A DNA stretch of 57,887 bases from Butyrivibrio sp. M55 (GCF_900116865.1 NZ_FPCD01000019.1:1-57887), one strand, 5' to 3'. Counted from the stretch's first letter, positions 7,581-17,664 are shown. Notes: generated from the sequence alone by a model not told the origin. Translations and numbers: made by a program.

Positions 7581-8834
7581 ATGGAAAATCATTTTTTGAT
7601 TGATTCGGATGAATTGTCCGAGGCAGGGCTTGAGCGCAAGCACAGAATTGAGAACGATCCTTCTTTCAGAACGGACCACATGGCGTATCTGCCAGAAATG
7701 GACGTAATCGAATCCGATGTTTGCAAGAACGTAATGGAACACTTTGAGTCTTACGATTACAGCAAGTATACGGCGAAAGATGTAAGAAGAGCGCTTGATA
7801 GCGAGAGATGTTCTATTGAAGATTTCAAGGCACTTCTTTCGCCTGCGGCTGAGCCTTTTCTTGAGCAGATGGCAGAGAAGGCACAGCGCGAGACGAGTAA
7901 GCACTTTGGAAATACGGTATATCTTTTTACCCCGATATATATCGCAAATTATTGCGAGAACTACTGCGTTTACTGCGGATTTAACTGCTATAACAGGATA
8001 AAGAGAATGAAGCTTTCGTATGAGCAGATTGAGCATGAGATGAAGGTTATCGCAGACAGCGGGATGGAGGAAATCCTGATACTTACAGGCGAAAGTCCCG
8101 TCAACTCGGATATTGAGTACATAGGAGAAGCATGCAAGATTGCGAGAAAGTACTTCCGAATGGTCGGAGTTGAGATTTATCCCGTGAATGTCAAAGACTA
8201 CAAGTACCTTCACGAGTGCGGTGTGGACTATGTCACTGTATTTCAGGAGACTTACGATACCGTCAAATATGAGCAGTTCCATCTTATGGGAAACAAGCGT
8301 GTTTGGCCGTATAGGTTTGATGCGCAGGAGAGGGCACTCATGGGCGGCATGCGAGGCGTAGCTTTTTCGGCGCTTCTCGGGCTTTCTGACTTTAGGAAGG
8401 ATGCGCTTGCTTCGGCACTTCACGTGTATTTTTTGCAAAGGAAATATCCTTACGCCGAGATGTCTTTGTCCTGTCCAAGGCTACGTCCCATCATCAACAA
8501 CGAGACCATAAATCCGCTTGATGTTGGAGAAAGGCAGCTTTGCCAGATACTTTGCGCATACAGGATATTCCTTCCGTTCTGCGGAATAACGGTTTCTTCG
8601 AGGGAAACAGCTGAATTTAGGAACGGCATAGTGAAAATCGCCGCTACCAAGGTTTCTGCGGGAGTATCGACGGGAATAGGCGACCACGAGCAGAAATATT
8701 CGGGAAAAGAAAAAAGCGAACAATCCGGAGATGAGCAGTTTGAAATATCGGACGGACGAAGTCTTGACAGAATGTATGAAGATATTGAATGCGAAGGACT
8801 TCAGCCGGTTTATAACGACTACGTATACCTGTGA
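7581..8834 (+). CDS. thiH: Tyrosine lyase (dehydroglycine synthase)
   Basis: ThiH is a radical-SAM enzyme that cleaves tyrosine to p-cresol and dehydroglycine, the anaerobic replacement for ThiO. The 4Fe-4S ligands are visible as C125-x3-C129-x2-C132 in NYCENYCVYCGF, and the C-terminal thiamine-associated region carries a GVSTGIGDH motif. The length of 417 residues is somewhat above the E. coli protein, mainly from a charged stretch after residue 370. AAGGAGG precedes the ATG. Use of ThiH fits an obligate anaerobe. Confidence 0.95.
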   Translation: MENHFLIDSDELSEAGLERKHRIENDPSFRTDHMAYLPEMDVIESDVCKNVMEHFESYDYSKYTAKDVRRALDSERCSIEDFKALLSPAAEPFLEQMAEKAQRETSKHFGNTVYLFTPIYIANYCENYCVYCGFNCYNRIKRMKLSYEQIEHEMKVIADSGMEEILILTGESPVNSDIEYIGEACKIARKYFRMVGVEIYPVNVKDYKYLHECGVDYVTVFQETYDTVKYEQFHLMGNKRVWPYRFDAQERALMGGMRGVAFSALLGLSDFRKDALASALHVYFLQRKYPYAEMSLSCPRLRPIINNETINPLDVGERQLCQILCAYRIFLPFCGITVSSRETAEFRNGIVKIAATKVSAGVSTGIGDHEQKYSGKEKSEQSGDEQFEISDGRSLDRMYEDIECEGLQPVYNDYVYL

Positions 8835-8890
8835 TATGTGGAAAAAGGTAATTGTATAAAAAATAAAAATCAGAATAGGAGAAGGTTTTA

Positions 8891-10198
8891 ATGAGAGAGT
8901 ATTCAACACAGATGGAGGCGGCACGCAAAGGAATCGTAACTAAGGAGATGGAGGCTGTTGCCAAAAAAGAGTATCGCGACACGGAGTTTATAAGAGCGCT
9001 TGTTGCGGAAGGAAAGATTGCGATTCCCGCAAATAAGAATCACAAATGTATCGATCCTGAGGGTGTCGGTTCAATGCTCAGAACCAAGATCAACGTAAAT
9101 CTCGGCGTATCAAGAGATTGCAAAGATTATGATATCGAGATGGAAAAGGTTATGGCTGCGGTGAACATGGGAGCTGAGGCAATCATGGACCTTTCAAGCC
9201 ACGGAAATACACAGCCTTTTAGAAAGAAGCTTACAGAGTCATGCCCTGCGATGATCGGAACGGTTCCTGTATATGACAGCGTTATCCACTATCAGAGAGA
9301 CTTGGCCGAGCTTACAGCCAAGGATTTCATTGATGTCGTAAGGCTTCACGCAGAGGACGGTGTTGATTTCGTGACACTTCACTGCGGAATAACAAGAAAG
9401 ACAATCGACCAGATCAAGAAGCACAAGAGAAAGATGAACATCGTATCAAGAGGCGGTTCCCTCGTATTTGCATGGATGTGCATGACCGGAAATGAGAATC
9501 CTTTTTATGAGTATTATGATGAAATCCTTGAGATCTGCAGAGAGTATGACGTTACCATCTCACTCGGAGATGCGTGCAGACCCGGATGCCTTGCGGATGC
9601 GAGCGATGTTTGCCAGATAGAGGAACTTGTAAGGCTCGGAGAACTTACCAAGAGAGCTTGGGAAAAAGATGTTCAGGTAATGGTTGAAGGTCCCGGACAC
9701 ATGCCGATGGATCAGATAGAAGCCAACATGAAGATTCAGAACACAATCTGTATGGGAGCTCCTTTCTATGTTCTCGGACCCCTTGTTACGGATATTGCGC
9801 CCGGATACGATCACATCACTTCGGCAATCGGAGGAGCCATCGCAGCGGCATCGGGAGCGGCTTTCCTTTGCTATGTTACACCCGCTGAACACCTTGCGCT
9901 TCCAAATGTCGATGACGTTAAGCAGGGAATCATTGCTTCCAAGATTGCAGCTCATGCAGCTGATATTGCAAAGAAGATTCCTCATGCTATGGACAAAGAC
10001 AATGCAATGGGCGATGCAAGAAGAGTGCTTGACTGGGATAAGCAGTGGGAGTGCGCGCTTGACCCCGAGACAGCCAAGAAAATCCGTGATGACAGATCAC
10101 CCGAGTATGACGATACTTGTTCAATGTGTGGCAAGTTCTGTGCTGTCCGCAGTATGAACAAGGCTCTCAACGGCGAATATATAGATATTTTGGGATAA
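8891..10198 (+). CDS. thiC: Phosphomethylpyrimidine synthase
   Basis: ThiC rearranges aminoimidazole ribotide to HMP phosphate by radical-SAM chemistry. The 435-residue length is the short form, without the N-terminal extension of the E. coli enzyme. The C-terminal cluster motif reads CSMCGKFC, that is C-x2-C-x3-C, one residue tighter than the C-x2-C-x4-C of E. coli. Motifs [19 protein letters not shown] and GGAIAAASG are as expected. AGGAGAAGG precedes the ATG. It is the last gene of the operon, followed by a terminator at 10239. Confidence 0.95.
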   Translation: MREYSTQMEAARKGIVTKEMEAVAKKEYRDTEFIRALVAEGKIAIPANKNHKCIDPEGVGSMLRTKINVNLGVSRDCKDYDIEMEKVMAAVNMGAEAIMDLSSHGNTQPFRKKLTESCPAMIGTVPVYDSVIHYQRDLAELTAKDFIDVVRLHAEDGVDFVTLHCGITRKTIDQIKKHKRKMNIVSRGGSLVFAWMCMTGNENPFYEYYDEILEICREYDVTISLGDACRPGCLADASDVCQIEELVRLGELTKRAWEKDVQVMVEGPGHMPMDQIEANMKIQNTICMGAPFYVLGPLVTDIAPGYDHITSAIGGAIAAASGAAFLCYVTPAEHLALPNVDDVKQGIIASKIAAHAADIAKKIPHAMDKDNAMGDARRVLDWDKQWECALDPETAKKIRDDRSPEYDDTCSMCGKFCAVRSMNKALNGEYIDILG

Positions 10199-10238
10199 AA
10201 ATAACTAAAAAACAGCTTATTTAAGCTAAAACATATGG

Positions 10239-10288
10239 AACATGGCAAAATACATCAAGAAAAAAGATTAATTTTGCCATGTTTTATT
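10239..10288 (+). terminator. Terminator of the thi operon
   Basis: A 13-bp stem (AACATGGCAAAAT 10239-10251 with 10271-10283) encloses a 19-nt A-rich loop and runs into TTTTATTT. Confidence 0.75.
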
Positions 10289-10386
10289 TGTGAAAAAATG
10301 TGATATCATAATATCCATCAACAAAACTGAGATATTTTAATTTATAAATAATAAAAAATATCAAGAAATCAAGGAGCAGATGAATA

Positions 10387-12381
10387 ATGGATAATTATCA
10401 GAAGTATCAGTGTCAGTACTATATGCCTCCTAAGGCAACATACAATTGGGTAACAAAGGATCATATCGAGACTCCGCCCATTTGGTGCAGTGTTGACTTA
10501 AGAGACGGAAATCAGGCGCTTATTGAGCCTATGAGTCTTGAGGAGAAGCTTGAATTCTTCACAATGCTTGTTAAGCTCGGCTTCAAGGAGATTGAGATTG
10601 GTTTCCCTGCAGCTTCTGTTACAGAATATGAATTTGCGAGAACTTTGATTGAGAGAAATATGATTCCTGATGATGTTACGGTTCAGGTTCTTACACAGGC
10701 CAGAGAGCATATTATCAAGAGAACATTTGAGGCTGTAAAGGGAGCTCCCAGAGCCATCATCCATCTTTACAACTCAACTTCCGTAGCACAGCGTGAGCAG
10801 GTGTTCAAAAAAGATAAGGATGAGGTAAAGAAGATCGCCATCGAAGGAGCTAAGCTTCTTGATAAGCTTGCAAAAGAGACTGAAGGAAACTTCTCTTTTG
10901 AATACTCACCCGAAAGCTTCCCCGGAACAGAGGTTGATTACGCTGTTGAAGTATGTAACGCTGTTCTTGATGTGTGGAAGCCTACAAAAGAAAACAAAGT
11001 AATAATCAATATTCCCACAACAGTTGAAAATGCTATGCCTCATGTGTTTGCAACACAGGTTGAATATATACATAACTCGCTTAAATATCGCGAGGCGGTA
11101 ACGCTTTCACTTCATCCTCACAACGACAGAGGAACGGGTATCGGTGATGCTGAGCTCGGATGTCTTGCGGGTGCTGACAGAATTGAGGGAACTCTTTTCG
11201 GAAACGGTGAGAGAACAGGTAACGTTGATATCGTTACACTTGCCCTTAATATGTATTCACACGGCGTTGATCCTAAGCTTGATTTTTCACACCTTCCACA
11301 GGTTGGTGAGACATATGAGAAACTTACAAGAATGCGTATTTACGAGAGACAGCCTTATGCAGGGCAGCTTGTCTTTACTGCATTTTCAGGTTCTCACCAG
11401 GATGCAATCTCCAAGGGATTCAACTGGCATGAGCTTAAGAAAGACAACGGAATCTGGTCGGTTCCTTATCTTCCCATCGATCCCAAGGATATCGGAAGAG
11501 AGTACGACGGAGACGTTATCAGAATTAATAGTCAGTCAGGAAAAGGTGGCGTAAGCTATATTCTTAAGAATAATTATGGTATGATGGTTCCCAGAGAAAT
11601 GCAGGAAGATGTCAGCTACACGATCAAAGACATTTCCGACAGAGAGCATGCGGAGCTTTCTCCCATGCGTATTTATCAGATCTTTGAGGATAAGTACGTT
11701 CACAACAATCATGTATTTAAGATTGATGAATGTCACTTCAAGCAGAAAGAGGGAATACTTGCAGAGGTTAAGATAGATCATCTTGACGCCCAGCAGGTTG
11801 TTGAGGCAAACGGAAACGGACGTCTCGACGCTGTAAGTAATGCCATCAAGCAGTACTTTGGAATAAAATATGAGCTTTCAACATATGAGGAGCACGCTCT
11901 TTCAAGAGGTTCTTCATCCAAGGCATGTACATATGTCGGAATCACCGTTGAAGGCAAGAAGTACTGGGGAGTTGGAATTGACGAGGACATTATCAAATCT
12001 TCAATAAACGCTCTTGTTGTTGCCGTTAACCAGCTCGATGCCGTTAAGAACAACAAGGATGTGAGAGATGTGAGGATCAACGCTATCATGAATTATATTC
12101 AGGAGAATTACCTCACGATCACACTTGAAGATCTGTCCAAGCAGTTCTTCCTTTCAAAGCCTTATTTGTCCAAGTTCATCAAAGACAAGTCGGGAATGAC
12201 TTTCGGTGAGAATGTAAAGCAGATAAGACTTAACAAGGCAAGTACTCTTTTGAGAAACGGAAACATGAAGGTCGAGAAAGTAGCTGAGGCATCTGGATAC
12301 CAGAACGTTGAACATTTTAATCGTCTCTTTAAAGAGAGATTCGGAATGACTCCCGTTCAGTATCGTTGCAGCGAAAAATAA
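10387..12381 (+). CDS. leuA: 2-isopropylmalate synthase fused to an AraC-type DNA-binding domain
   Basis: Residues 1 to ~555 form a complete LeuA of the long (type 2) kind: the catalytic start [11 protein letters not shown] near residue 35, the metal-binding [10 protein letters not shown] near 240, the FGNGERTGN loop near 270, and the C-terminal regulatory domain ([24 protein letters not shown]). From ~563 to 664 the same frame continues into a two-helix-turn-helix AraC/XylS domain ([50 protein letters not shown]). No stop, frameshift or ribosome site separates the parts. LeuA condenses acetyl-CoA with 2-oxoisovalerate and is usually feedback-inhibited by leucine through the regulatory domain, which here sits directly before the DNA-binding part. 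AAGGAGCAG precedes the ATG. Whether the fusion binds DNA is inference. Confidence 0.93.
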   Translation: MDNYQKYQCQYYMPPKATYNWVTKDHIETPPIWCSVDLRDGNQALIEPMSLEEKLEFFTMLVKLGFKEIEIGFPAASVTEYEFARTLIERNMIPDDVTVQVLTQAREHIIKRTFEAVKGAPRAIIHLYNSTSVAQREQVFKKDKDEVKKIAIEGAKLLDKLAKETEGNFSFEYSPESFPGTEVDYAVEVCNAVLDVWKPTKENKVIINIPTTVENAMPHVFATQVEYIHNSLKYREAVTLSLHPHNDRGTGIGDAELGCLAGADRIEGTLFGNGERTGNVDIVTLALNMYSHGVDPKLDFSHLPQVGETYEKLTRMRIYERQPYAGQLVFTAFSGSHQDAISKGFNWHELKKDNGIWSVPYLPIDPKDIGREYDGDVIRINSQSGKGGVSYILKNNYGMMVPREMQEDVSYTIKDISDREHAELSPMRIYQIFEDKYVHNNHVFKIDECHFKQKEGILAEVKIDHLDAQQVVEANGNGRLDAVSNAIKQYFGIKYELSTYEEHALSRGSSSKACTYVGITVEGKKYWGVGIDEDIIKSSINALVVAVNQLDAVKNNKDVRDVRINAIMNYIQENYLTITLEDLSKQFFLSKPYLSKFIKDKSGMTFGENVKQIRLNKASTLLRNGNMKVEKVAEASGYQNVEHFNRLFKERFGMTPVQYRCSEK

Positions 12382-12402
12382 AGATCGGATCAGGGAAAAA
12401 GA

Positions 12403-13500
12403 GTGGAAAACAAAAGGCAGAGCGGTAGACTTAACAATAAAAAAATTGCAAAAAGAATTGCGGCAATGGTCGCCGCCTGTTCCTTTGTTTTTATAACAGG
12501 ATGCGGATCATCCGAAAAGCCTGTAAAGATAGTTTTTACCACGGGTTTTGCAAAGGATGAAGTATTCAGGATAGAAGATTCGGTGTGCACTCTCAAGGAG
12601 GCCAAGGCGTATCTCATAAATACCCAGGAGGGTTATGAGGCAAGTTTTGGAGAAGAGATATGGGGGCGCGAGACCGGAAGCGAGACAGTTGAGGACAGGT
12701 TAAAAGACTCTGTTCTTGCGAAGATTGCTCAGATCAAGACAATGGATATTTTGGCAGCGGATAATGGAATTGTACTTGATGACAAAGAGAACAAAAAAGC
12801 TGAAGAAGCAGCGGCTGAGTATTATGCCACACTTTCAGAAGCCGATATTGCGGCTATGGATGGTATAACGCAGGAAGACATTGCGGGTATATACAAGGAT
12901 CAGGCTCTTGCAGACAAGCTTTACAACGACATCATCAAAGATATAAATCCCGAGATAAGCGATGACGAAGCCAGAACGATAACGATTGAGCAGATTTTGA
13001 TAAAGACGTATTCGCTTGATGCTAACGGAAACAAGGTGGAATTCAATGAGTCTGACAAGGCGGCTGCCAAGTCAAAAGCTGACAAAATATACAGACAGCT
13101 TAAAGATGAGGGAGCAAGTTTCGAAGAGCTCATGCTGGAATATAACGAGTCCGATAAATCGGAGCTCTCTTTTGGAAAAGGCGGCGAACAGCCTGATTAT
13201 GAGAGTGTTGCGTTTAATCTCGGAGGCGGAGAGATTAGTAGTGTCTTTGCGACAAGCGAAGGCTATGCGATAATCAAGTGTATCAGTAAATTCAATCTTG
13301 AGGAGACTGAAGCCAACAAGGTTAAGATCGTTCAGGAGAGAAAGCGTGAAGTTTTCGGTGAGAAGTATGACAGTTTTGTCGCAACTTTAAACAAACAGCT
13401 CAACGAAAAGCTTTGGAGTAGCGTAACTGTAGGAAAGGATCCTGAAGTTACCGCAAAGGGACTTATGGAAGTCTATCAGAAATATTTTCCGAAAAAGTGA
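12403..13500 (+). CDS. PrsA-like peptidyl-prolyl isomerase lipoprotein
   Basis: A 365-residue exported lipoprotein: a basic N-terminus, a hydrophobic stretch and a lipobox ITGC with Cys34. The middle is helical and charged, like the SurA/PrsA N-terminal chaperone region, and residues ~190-305 contain a parvulin-like domain (TIEQILIKT; FGKGGEQPDYESVAFNL; ISSVFATSEGYAIIKC). Such proteins help secreted proteins fold outside the membrane. The start is a GTG 21 bp after leuA with only a weak AGGG site; no better start precedes the signal sequence. The parvulin core is divergent, so catalysis is not certain. A terminator follows. Confidence 0.8.
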   Translation: MENKRQSGRLNNKKIAKRIAAMVAACSFVFITGCGSSEKPVKIVFTTGFAKDEVFRIEDSVCTLKEAKAYLINTQEGYEASFGEEIWGRETGSETVEDRLKDSVLAKIAQIKTMDILAADNGIVLDDKENKKAEEAAAEYYATLSEADIAAMDGITQEDIAGIYKDQALADKLYNDIIKDINPEISDDEARTITIEQILIKTYSLDANGNKVEFNESDKAAAKSKADKIYRQLKDEGASFEELMLEYNESDKSELSFGKGGEQPDYESVAFNLGGGEISSVFATSEGYAIIKCISKFNLEETEANKVKIVQERKREVFGEKYDSFVATLNKQLNEKLWSSVTVGKDPEVTAKGLMEVYQKYFPKK

Positions 13501-13523
13501 TAATTTAACAGAGATGTCAAAAT

Positions 13524-13566
13524 GACGTATGATTTTTACTTTGGTAAGAATCATACGTCTATTTTT
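13524..13566 (+). terminator. Terminator after the foldase gene
   Basis: An 11-bp perfect stem (GACGTATGATT 13524-13534 with 13549-13559) is followed by TATTTTTAT. Confidence 0.82.
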
Positions 13567-13583
13567 ATCCACTTTAGACAAAA

Positions 13584-13597
13584 TGGAAGCGCTACCA
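13584..13597. promoter_or_regulatory. LacI/CcpA-like operator
   Basis: TGGAAGCGCTACCA is nearly palindromic around a central GCGC and differs at two positions from the catabolite-responsive consensus TGWAANCGNTNWCA. It lies upstream of the lipoprotein and sugar-binding-protein genes, so sugar-linked repression is plausible. The regulator is not in the window. Confidence 0.45.
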
Positions 13598-13754
13598 ATG
13601 GCAATATGCACAAATAAAACATGAAAATTCTATGATTTATGGTCAAGAAGTAAAAAAAGTGCTTGATGAAGTAAAAAAAATATGTTCAGAATATTTACTT
13701 AATCGTTTATATTATTATCAGTAGTATCAAAATTACACCGAGGTGATGGTAAGC

Positions 13755-14336
13755 ATGAAAAATTTAAAAAAGACTTATATTATACTTGCTTTGATTATGG
13801 TGATGCTTATCCCCACCGGTTGCGGCTCCGCAAACAAAATCGAATCCTGGGCAAAGGACTATGAGCCAAGTGAAGAGTATCTTGCTCTTTATGATAACGG
13901 AAAGGCTGTTTGCGAAGGTAAGAATTATACATATGTGAAGGATGATGACAGCATCACCCTTACCGATAAGGATGGTAATTCGATAGAGCACAGATACTAC
14001 ATGGATAATGAAAAAATGGTTTTTTATATAGCATCGGTTTATGACTATCAGGATGAAGGGGATCCTGATGGAATTGTTGGGAATTGGGCATGCGGTAACA
14101 ATGTTTTCAGATTTTTACCTGCGCCTAAGTTGGAGTTTAGCGAGGAGGATGCTTTCTACGGCCACTATTCAGTGGATGAAGCAAATTCCAGTGTGAAACT
14201 TATGTATGATGCACCTATTCCGGATGCGACTTTCTATTATTCTTTGGACGGCAAGAAACTTACAATCGATTATCCCTGGCCTTTAGTTAAGACTCAGGAG
14301 AAAGACACGACCAAGAAGGATGAGGGTACAACGTAA
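13755..14336 (+). CDS. Small lipoprotein of unknown function
   Basis: A 193-residue protein with a lipoprotein signal: a Lys-rich start, ~15 hydrophobic residues and PTGC as lipobox. The mature part is acidic and polar with many Tyr and Asp residues and short strand-like segments (YTYVKDDDSITLTDKDG; GVVGNW-like). No family is recognised. The ATG at 13755 is preferred because GAGGTGAT lies 7 bp before it; GTG and ATG codons at 13743 and 13746 overlap that site. It sits 78 bp before the sugar-binding protein without a terminator, so it may be part of the same transcript. Confidence 0.72.
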   Translation: MKNLKKTYIILALIMVMLIPTGCGSANKIESWAKDYEPSEEYLALYDNGKAVCEGKNYTYVKDDDSITLTDKDGNSIEHRYYMDNEKMVFYIASVYDYQDEGDPDGIVGNWACGNNVFRFLPAPKLEFSEEDAFYGHYSVDEANSSVKLMYDAPIPDATFYYSLDGKKLTIDYPWPLVKTQEKDTTKKDEGTT

Positions 14337-14414
14337 TCGAAACGCATGGCGCGTTTACGATAGATCATGGCAGTAAGACTGCCAAAAACCATTATTAAGA
14401 AGGAGAGGTATGAA

Positions 14415-15785
14415 ATGGAGAAGAAGCGTTTAGTTTCAATGTTATTGGCGGGCGTAATGACTCTTTCTCTTGTTGGATGCGGAGATACAGCTTCAGCACC
14501 TGCAGAATCAGGTGACAACGGTGCAGCTGCAGCAACAGAGGCAGGAGCAGACGCAGGAGCAGATGCAGGAGCAGAAGCAAGTGCAGCAGGTGCTGGATTG
14601 GATGACAGCACACCTATTACTCTTAACATGTGGTGTATTGCTACAGAGAGTGATTCAAACCGTAAGTCTTACGAGAATGCTATTAAGGATATGGAGACAA
14701 ATCATCCTAATGTAACTCTTAATTGGGAAGCTTTTGAGAACGAGTCTTACAAGACAAAGATCAAAGCTGCAGTATCAGCAAACGAAATGCCTGACATTTT
14801 CTTTACATGGTCATGTGCATTCCTTGGTGATTTCGTAAGCGCAGGAAAGGTACAGTGCCTTGACGAAGCATACGAGAAGTATAAGAACGAGCTTCCTGAA
14901 GCTATGCTTAAGAACACAACATTTGACGGAAAGCACTATGGTGTTCCGCTTACAATGAATATTGTAGGTCTTTTCGCTAACATGGATATCCTCAAAGAAG
15001 CAGGATATGATGAGATTCCCGGAACTTATGAAGATTTCATTAAGTGCTGTGATGCTCTTAAGGCTAAGGGCAAGATTCCTTTCGGATGTGCAGGTAAGGA
15101 AACATGGTGCGTAACTGAGTATCTTGAGTCTATCATCGAGAAGAGTGCAGGTGCTTCTACACTTGATGCTATCTTCGCAGGAACTGATTCATGGAACAAT
15201 CAGGACGTTGCTGATGCCGTTGATACATTCCAGAAGCTCATCAAAGACGGATACTTCGATCCTTCAGGAATCGGTCTTTCAAACGACGAAGTTAAGGCTA
15301 ACTTCATGGCAGGCAAGTATGCATTCTACATGAATGGTACATGGAACTGTGCAGACTTTGCAGCAAATGCAGAATTCTTACCTAAGGTTAAGGTTGGTGA
15401 GTTCCCTGTAATCAACGCTGACAAGTCAAAGCTTGGCCAGCTCATCGGTGGACCTTCTGATACACTTGCAGTTGCAGCTTCATCACCTAACGCTGCAGCA
15501 GCTGCTGATTACACATTCGAGCTTGGTAAGCTTATCTGCCACTACGGTTACCTTGATGGTTGCGGACTTCCTGCATGGACACCTTACGGTGACACAAGTT
15601 CTGTAAATCCTCTTACACAGGCTGTTGCAGATATCGTTCAGAAGTCTGATTACATGGTTCTCTTCGGAGATACAGCTATGGCAGCAGATAAGGCTCAGAC
15701 ATACCTTTCATATGTTGATCAGGTTTATGGATGCCAGATTGATGGAAAAGGATTCATCGAAGGTCTTGCTAAGGATATTAAGTAA
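14415..15785 (+). CDS. Sugar ABC transporter substrate-binding lipoprotein
   Basis: A 456-residue family-1 extracellular solute-binding protein. The signal sequence ends in VGCGD (lipobox), followed by an unusual Ala/Gly/Glu-rich tether (repeats of GADA) that likely spaces the domain from the membrane. The mature part has typical elements: ITLNMWC near residue 60, the MPDIFFTW segment, and an MNGTWNC cleft motif near residue 310. Two permeases follow, so it is the binding component of a carbohydrate importer; the sugar is not evident. AAGGAGAGG precedes the ATG at 14415. The frame extends upstream to 14367 without a site. Confidence 0.9.
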   Translation: MEKKRLVSMLLAGVMTLSLVGCGDTASAPAESGDNGAAAATEAGADAGADAGAEASAAGAGLDDSTPITLNMWCIATESDSNRKSYENAIKDMETNHPNVTLNWEAFENESYKTKIKAAVSANEMPDIFFTWSCAFLGDFVSAGKVQCLDEAYEKYKNELPEAMLKNTTFDGKHYGVPLTMNIVGLFANMDILKEAGYDEIPGTYEDFIKCCDALKAKGKIPFGCAGKETWCVTEYLESIIEKSAGASTLDAIFAGTDSWNNQDVADAVDTFQKLIKDGYFDPSGIGLSNDEVKANFMAGKYAFYMNGTWNCADFAANAEFLPKVKVGEFPVINADKSKLGQLIGGPSDTLAVAASSPNAAAAADYTFELGKLICHYGYLDGCGLPAWTPYGDTSSVNPLTQAVADIVQKSDYMVLFGDTAMAADKAQTYLSYVDQVYGCQIDGKGFIEGLAKDIK

Positions 15786-15827
15786 TTCTTTTTTGAAGAG
15801 TTTGTTAATCTAAATTGATTTTATTTT

Positions 15828-15867
15828 GGTTCTTCCTGTGCTTCCAATGGGAAGCATAGGGGGAACC
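15828..15867 (+). repeat. Stable intergenic hairpin between binding protein and permeases
   Basis: GGTTCTTCC (15828-15836) pairs with GGGGGAACC (15859-15867) and, after a 2x2 internal loop, TGCTTCC (15839-15845) pairs with GGAAGCA (15850-15856). No T-run follows. Such hairpins at this place often protect the upstream message, so the binding protein is made in excess over the permeases. Confidence 0.6.
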
Positions 15868-15892
15868 GTATTTTGTTGGAAGGTTATTTTGT

Positions 15893-16807
15893 ATGGAAAG
15901 AGATAAGAGTGCGTTAAATCAGAAGAGGAATAAGGAGTTGAAAAAGGGACTGGCAGTCTTTGTATTTCTGCTTCCCGGATTACTTTTATTCGTTAGTATT
16001 TTAATTGCTCCCATTGCAGTTTCTTTGTACAAAAGTTTGTTTGACTGGAATGGGTTTACGGAAGGAACATTCATAGGATTAGCCAACTATCAAGAGTTGT
16101 TCACCAACGGATCTATTAAATTCATGATCTCATTGAAGAACTCGCTTATATTGGCACTATTTTCAGTATTTATACAGTTACCGCTTGCATTGTTGCTTGC
16201 ACTTATACTTGGAAGAAAACCGAAGGGCGAGCGTTTTTACCTTACAGTTTTCTTTATGCCCGTGCTTATTTCAACGGTTGTTATCGGTCAGCTCTGGCTT
16301 AAGATTTACAACCCTGATTACGGCATTTTGAACAGATTCCTTGGAGCAATCCATTTGGAGAGTTTGCAGCATATTTGGGTCGGTGATCCCAAGACTGCTC
16401 TTGGAAGTATCGTTGTTCCCACAATCTGGCAGTATGTTGGTTATCACATGCTTCTTATGTATGCGGGAGTTAAAGGTGTTTCACCCGACCTTAGAGAAGC
16501 AGCAATGATTGACGGCGCTACAAAGTGGCAGACAGACAGATTCATTGTTATCCCGATCATTAAGCCTATTATCAGAGTAAGTGTTATCTTCGCTGTTACA
16601 GGTTCACTTAAGACATACGACCTTGTTCGTATCCTGACAGACGGAGGCCCTTATCAGACAACCGAAGTTCCGAGTACATTGCTCGAATATATGTTGTTCT
16701 TGAGAAACAGATACGGAATGGGAAGTACGATCTCTGTAATGCTTATTGCTCTGTGCTTCGCGTTTGCGTTACTAATTAGTGCTGCATTTAAGGAAAAGGA
16801 TAAGTAA
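15893..16807 (+). CDS. Sugar ABC transporter permease (MalF/UgpA type)
   Basis: A 304-residue inner-membrane protein with six predicted transmembrane segments. The cytoplasmic EAA loop that contacts the ATPase reads EAAMIDGATKWQTDRF near residue 206, followed by IPIIKP. It pairs with the next permease to form the pore of the importer. The ATG follows GGAAGG at a longer than usual spacing. Its last base is shared with the start of the next gene (TAATGA), implying coupling. No ATP-binding subunit gene lies in the operon. Confidence 0.92.
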   Translation: MERDKSALNQKRNKELKKGLAVFVFLLPGLLLFVSILIAPIAVSLYKSLFDWNGFTEGTFIGLANYQELFTNGSIKFMISLKNSLILALFSVFIQLPLALLLALILGRKPKGERFYLTVFFMPVLISTVVIGQLWLKIYNPDYGILNRFLGAIHLESLQHIWVGDPKTALGSIVVPTIWQYVGYHMLLMYAGVKGVSPDLREAAMIDGATKWQTDRFIVIPIIKPIIRVSVIFAVTGSLKTYDLVRILTDGGPYQTTEVPSTLLEYMLFLRNRYGMGSTISVMLIALCFAFALLISAAFKEKDK

Positions 16808-17634
16808 TGATGGTAGGTAAGAAAAAAACATTTGTATATATACTCTTGGTTATCTGGTCGATAATCAATTTATTCCCGATATATTTCATGTTTACATTCT
16901 CTCTTAAGGGAAATGATGAGATTTTCGGAGAAAATATCATAGGACTTCCCAAGCATTGGTTGTGGTCCAACTATAGCTCAGCTTTGGGCACCGGAAATAT
17001 GGCGTTGTACTTTGTAAACAGTTTACTTGTTACAGCGATTTCAATAGGTATTTCAATTATTGCCGCAATGATGGCAACATATGCGCTTACACGTATTAAG
17101 TGGAAACTCAGTAAGATCACAAATGCATTCTTTATGCTTGGACTTACAATTCCGCTTCAGGCTTCAATCGTTCCTGTATACGTAGTGCTTTCAAAGCTTC
17201 ACTGGCTCAATAAGTATTCAACACTTATTGTTCCTTACTCAGCTTTTACACTTTCAATGTCGATTCTTATTTGTACGGGATTCATGGTAGATATTCCGTA
17301 TGACCTTGATGAGGCTGCGATTATCGACGGATGTGGTCTTTTCGGAACATTCTTTAAGATCATCATGCCGCTTATGAAGCCCGCTCTTTCAACAGTAGGT
17401 ATCTATGCATACCTTCAGTGCTGGAACGAGTTCATGTTTGCGAACGTATTCATTTCAGATCAGAAGCACAGAACATTGCCTGTAGGTATTAAGGCTTTGT
17501 CAGGTGCGTACACAACTGATTGGGGCCCAATCGGTGCGGCTCTTGTAATCGCAACATTCCCGACACTTATTGCTTATGTATTCTTAAGCAGAAGGATTCA
17601 GGACAGCTTCATTGCCGGCGCGGTTAAGGGTTGA
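16807..17634 (+). CDS. Sugar ABC transporter permease (MalG/UgpE type)
   Basis: A 275-residue membrane protein with six hydrophobic segments and the EAA motif DEAAIIDGCGLFGTF near residue 177 followed by IMPLMKP. It is the second half of the translocation pore. The start overlaps the stop of the previous gene. A terminator follows at 17665, closing the importer operon before the two-component genes. Confidence 0.92.
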   Translation: MMVGKKKTFVYILLVIWSIINLFPIYFMFTFSLKGNDEIFGENIIGLPKHWLWSNYSSALGTGNMALYFVNSLLVTAISIGISIIAAMMATYALTRIKWKLSKITNAFFMLGLTIPLQASIVPVYVVLSKLHWLNKYSTLIVPYSAFTLSMSILICTGFMVDIPYDLDEAAIIDGCGLFGTFFKIIMPLMKPALSTVGIYAYLQCWNEFMFANVFISDQKHRTLPVGIKALSGAYTTDWGPIGAALVIATFPTLIAYVFLSRRIQDSFIAGAVKG

Positions 17635-17664
17635 TGTGAGCTTATAATTTAATATTGAATTTCG

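Noticed and set aside
7464..8438. 324-codon open frame on the minus strand opposite thiG/thiH
   Set aside because: It lies wholly opposite two certain thiamine genes, has no ribosome site and its translation resembles no protein; it is a shadow of codon bias.
10289..10386. T-box or leucine-peptide attenuator before leuA
   Set aside because: The leader is only ~98 bp, AT-rich, with no T-box sequence, no Leu-codon run and no terminator hairpin after the thi terminator.
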